Source: JAOAPY01 sp041492185 (GTDB lineage: Bacteria; Acidobacteriota; Blastocatellia; Pyrinomonadales; Pyrinomonadaceae). Taken from it: 64,000 nucleotides of DNA. The notes under the pieces were generated by a model that worked only from the letters and a program-made list of their open reading frames with translations, was not told the DNA's origin and ran no database searches. Positions 61,757 to 64,000 of this stretch are shown here, one piece after another. The position numbers were made by a program, and so were the translations under genes. Each line of letters starts with the position of its first letter. Within the stretch, counting starts at the first letter, position 1. The stretch covers positions 1-64,000 of the forward strand of contig JBGPWL010000012.1 of NCBI GenBank assembly GCA_041492185.1, written 5' to 3'.

Positions 61757-62039
61757 TAGGGAGAGCGTTTGAAGTGCGCGATCTGTTTACCCAGGTACAC
61801 AGTGAGATTTTGAGTAAACCGATTCGCTCGGAATCGCTGAGGTTCTTAGTGTGCGCAAAGTAAACAATGGCAACAGGCTCAAAGAAAATGGCCTAGAATC
61901 AAGGGTGAATCTCTTCGCAAGCCGATAGTGATTTGTTTACTCAGGTATAGAAACGACGTGCTGAGGCCAATAGATCTCTTAGAGAATCCAAGAGAATGCA
62001 GGTGTGCGCAAAGTGAGAAGGTGGGATACCGCGTTCGAC
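61757..62039. promoter_or_regulatory. candidate activator-binding region with GTTTACYCA repeats and tandem duplication
   Basis: Copies of GTTTACYCA occur at 61785-61793 and 61935-61943, and its complement TGAGTAAAC at 61811-61819; AAGTAAAC at 61858-61865 is a weaker copy. They lie 115-265 bases upstream of the -12 element, the range for enhancer sites of sigma-54 activators. The whole stretch is also a degenerate tandem duplication of about 150 bases: GTGTGCGCAAAGT recurs at 61849 and 62002, and the second unit includes the 3' end of the activator gene. No other gene is seen in 61559-62039. Confidence 0.5.
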
Positions 62040-63407
62040 TTAACGAAACTGGCCCAGATCGAAGCTGAATCTCTTGGCGAGACGATAGACGGTCTTGCGA
62101 GAGAGTTTGGCCTCGGCCGCAACCTTAGAAATGTTGCCGTGGTGTCTTTTCAGCAAGTTTTCCAGAAAGGGCCTCTCGACGGTTTCAGCCTCTTTATCAC
62201 GGACCTCAAGAAAGGACACCTCCGCGCGAGAGCCAGTCTGGAAGTATTCCGGGAGATCGCAAAGCTCAATAGATTTGCCCTCCGCCATCAGGACAGTATG
62301 TTGAATGACATTCTGAAGCTCTCGAACGTTCCCCGGCCACTCATGGCCCGCGAACAGCTTCCTCACCTCAGCACAAACTTCCGGCGGTGCGAGTTGATAC
62401 TCCTGGCAGTAGTGACTCAAAAAGTGGTCGGCCAGGATTGGAATGTCATCCTGGCGATCCCGGAGTGGCGGCAACTTCACGGTTACCGCACTCAACCGGT
62501 AGTATAATTCCTGGCGAAATTTCTTAGCCACAATCTCATTTCGCAGATCGCGGCTCGTAGCCGAGATCACTCGGATGTCCACCAGGATCTGCCGCTCGCT
62601 TCCCAGCCTTCGGAATTCGCGCTCCTGCAACGTCCGCAGAAGCTTGGCCTGGAGCGCATAGGACAGTTCGCCGATCTCGTCCAGGAACAGCGTTCCGGTA
62701 TGAGCCAACTCCAACTGTCCACGTTTAAGCCGATCAGCGCCGGTGAATGCCCCTTTTTCGTACCCGAAGAGTTCACTCTCCAGCAAGTTCTCAGGCAAGG
62801 CCGCACAGTCGATGGCCAAAAATGGCTTATCTCGGCGAAAACTGTGCGCGTGAATGGTTCGCGCAACCAAGTCTTTGCCGGTGCCGGTCTCTCCCTGGAT
62901 CAAAATATTCGCATTGGTACGGACGACTTTTTGGAGCGTACCGAATAGTTTTTGCATTGCTTCACTCGTGCCCAGGATCTTGTCAAACCCAAGGTCGTTA
63001 GTTAGCTGTCCGTGCAGATTGAAGGTTTCTTCCAGCAGTTGTTTTTGTCGCAAGCTTTGCGCGACCGCAGTCAGAAGCTGATCGGCAGTAAAGGGTTTGG
63101 CCAGGTAGTCAAAGACACCGCGCTTGATGGCCTCGACGGCGGTTTGAATCGTCGCGTAGGCGGTGAACATAAGGATCATCAGCGTGGGATCGACTTGCCG
63201 CGCCAAAGTTACCGTTTCCAGGCCGCTCAGGCCGGGCATGAGCATGTCCACCAGGAACAGCTCATAGTGTGTGGATTTCAGCAGGTTCAACGCAGAGTCT
63301 CCATCAGGCGCCGTCGTGACTTCATAACCGGCATGCTCGAGGATTTTTCGGCACGTGCGCAGGATGGCCTGGTCGTCGTCTGCCACTAGAATTCGTGTCG
63401 CGCGCAT
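62040..63407 (-). CDS. NtrC-family sigma-54-dependent response regulator
   Basis: The start ATG 63407 (MRATRILVADDDQ) has AAGG upstream and lies one base after the kinase stop; the longer frame overlaps the kinase gene. 455 residues. The receiver domain has acidic D10-D12, phospho-acceptor D54 (FLVDMLMPG) and the conserved Thr/Lys (MFTAYAT; YLAKPF). The AAA+ domain carries GETGTGKD (Walker A), the sigma-54-contacting GAFTGA in YEKGAFTGADRLKRG and GTLFLDEIGE (Walker B). A Fis-type helix-turn-helix is at the end (NISKVAAEAKLSRKTVYRLA). It is very likely the activator of the adjacent cytochrome operon. Confidence 0.96.
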   Translation of the reverse strand: MRATRILVADDDQAILRTCRKILEHAGYEVTTAPDGDSALNLLKSTHYELFLVDMLMPGLSGLETVTLARQVDPTLMILMFTAYATIQTAVEAIKRGVFDYLAKPFTADQLLTAVAQSLRQKQLLEETFNLHGQLTNDLGFDKILGTSEAMQKLFGTLQKVVRTNANILIQGETGTGKDLVARTIHAHSFRRDKPFLAIDCAALPENLLESELFGYEKGAFTGADRLKRGQLELAHTGTLFLDEIGELSYALQAKLLRTLQEREFRRLGSERQILVDIRVISATSRDLRNEIVAKKFRQELYYRLSAVTVKLPPLRDRQDDIPILADHFLSHYCQEYQLAPPEVCAEVRKLFAGHEWPGNVRELQNVIQHTVLMAEGKSIELCDLPEYFQTGSRAEVSFLEVRDKEAETVERPFLENLLKRHHGNISKVAAEAKLSRKTVYRLAKRFSFDLGQFR

Positions 63408-63408
63408 T

Positions 63409-64000
63409 TCAACCTTCTGTCGGTAAGACAATTGCGAACTTGGTACCTCGGCCAAGTTGACTCTCTATCGTAATCGTTCCTTGATGCTCTTTGATGATGC
63501 CATGCACGATCGAGAGCCCGAGTCCCGTCCCTTTGCCCACCTCTTTAGTGGTGAAAAACGGATCGAAGACTCGATCCAGGTGTTCTTTCTGAATACCCGC
63601 GCCAGTGTCGGCAATCTCCAGTCGGATACTCTTGCGCATTTGGTCTTCCCAGACGACACCTAAGCTCAATACCCCGCCCTTCGGCATCGCATCGATGGCA
63701 TTGCGATAGAGATTTTCCAGCGCCCGGACCAGACTATCTTCATCGCCCCGGACACGTATTATCTCTCGCGGCAGGTTCTTTTGCACCGAGATCCGATTTG
63801 CTGTCAACAAATCATCAACTAATCGCAGACTAAGATTAATAACGCGATCAAGTGGTACCGCCTTCATCTCCAATATCTGTGGACGAGAGAACTCGAGCAA
63901 CGAGTTAGTGATTCGGGCGATACGATGGGCCTGAGTCATCACTTCTTTCAAGTCTTCCTGGTCAACCGCGACCGGCTCTCCGCCGTTTTGCGAAGCCCAA
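63409..64000 (-). CDS. sensor histidine kinase, C-terminal part (NtrB/AtoS-like)
   Basis: The frame is open to the right edge of the window, so the sensor and the phospho-acceptor H-box lie outside. Visible are the end of the dimerisation helices (RIARITNSLLEFSRP) and the full ATPase domain: N-box LENLYRNAIDAMPKGG, G1 IADTGAGI, F-box DPFFTTKEVGKGTGLGLS and G2 LGRGTKFAIVLP. The gene ends one base before the response regulator start, so the two form a two-component operon. What it senses is unknown. Confidence 0.92.
   Translation of the reverse strand, partial: WASQNGGEPVAVDQEDLKEVMTQAHRIARITNSLLEFSRPQILEMKAVPLDRVINLSLRLVDDLLTANRISVQKNLPREIIRVRGDEDSLVRALENLYRNAIDAMPKGGVLSLGVVWEDQMRKSIRLEIADTGAGIQKEHLDRVFDPFFTTKEVGKGTGLGLSIVHGIIKEHQGTITIESQLGRGTKFAIVLPTEG

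Overview
This window most likely comes from an Acidobacteriota genome, probably the Blastocatellia side. That placement is inferred from gene content: two Oar-type TonB-dependent receptors with an N-terminal carboxypeptidase-regulatory domain, three CRTAC1-type proteins (FG-GAP/VCBS repeats plus ASPIC/UnbV), several exported TPR proteins, many secreted glycosidases, and dispersed palindromic intergenic repeats. No rRNA, tRNA, CRISPR array or intact mobile element was seen.

Layout. 1-1.2 kb: the tail of a DUF1801-like protein, a small membrane protein and an AT-rich YdeI/OmdA-type gene. 1.4-9.6 kb (minus strand): a sugar-uptake operon with xylose/ribose-type binding lipoprotein, ATPase and permease, a ROK sugar kinase and a GH31 glycosidase, ending in an AhpD-like gene whose catalytic CxxC reads C-H-Y-UGA. 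10-13.5 kb: an Oar-type receptor with a clear terminator. 13.6-26.7 kb: a glycan island with a TPR protein, a GH3 beta-glucosidase, a GH144-like glucanase, two GH13 amylases, an MFS disaccharide transporter, an SDR and MalQ. 26.8-34 kb: a monoheme cytochrome, a pentaheme-TPR cytochrome and exported TPR/hypothetical proteins. 34-39 kb: a second Oar-type receptor and a ROK repressor. 39-48 kb: three CRTAC1-type proteins and a nitrilase-family amidohydrolase. 48-51.5 kb: an exported protein, an esterase, a membrane-anchored DUF3179 gene interrupted by in-frame UGA in a UxxC motif, and a truncated phosphofructokinase. 51.6-64 kb (minus strand): one tightly packed electron-transfer operon, a candidate sigma-54 control region, and a two-component system.

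Two results stand out. First, two unrelated genes have an in-frame UGA exactly where the family has a redox cysteine. Each UGA is followed 9-10 nt later by a 17-nt hairpin with a GU in the loop, the geometry of a bacterial SECIS element. The organism therefore probably makes selenocysteine, and both genes would be split by ordinary gene calling. Second, the 51.6-61.6 kb operon encodes an outer-membrane cytochrome-porin fusion, a type-1 copper protein, a GltD/NfnB-like NAD(P)-FAD-FeS protein, a Rieske protein, split cytochrome b (b6-like), an octaheme cytochrome c, a monoheme cytochrome c lipoprotein and an exported protein of unknown function. Upstream lie a -24/-12 promoter candidate, repeated GTTTACYCA sites, and genes for an NtrC-type activator with GAFTGA and its kinase. 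The gene set resembles a bc-type complex wired at one end to the cell surface through copper and haem proteins and at the other to NAD(P)H. This is the best candidate here for a poorly described system.
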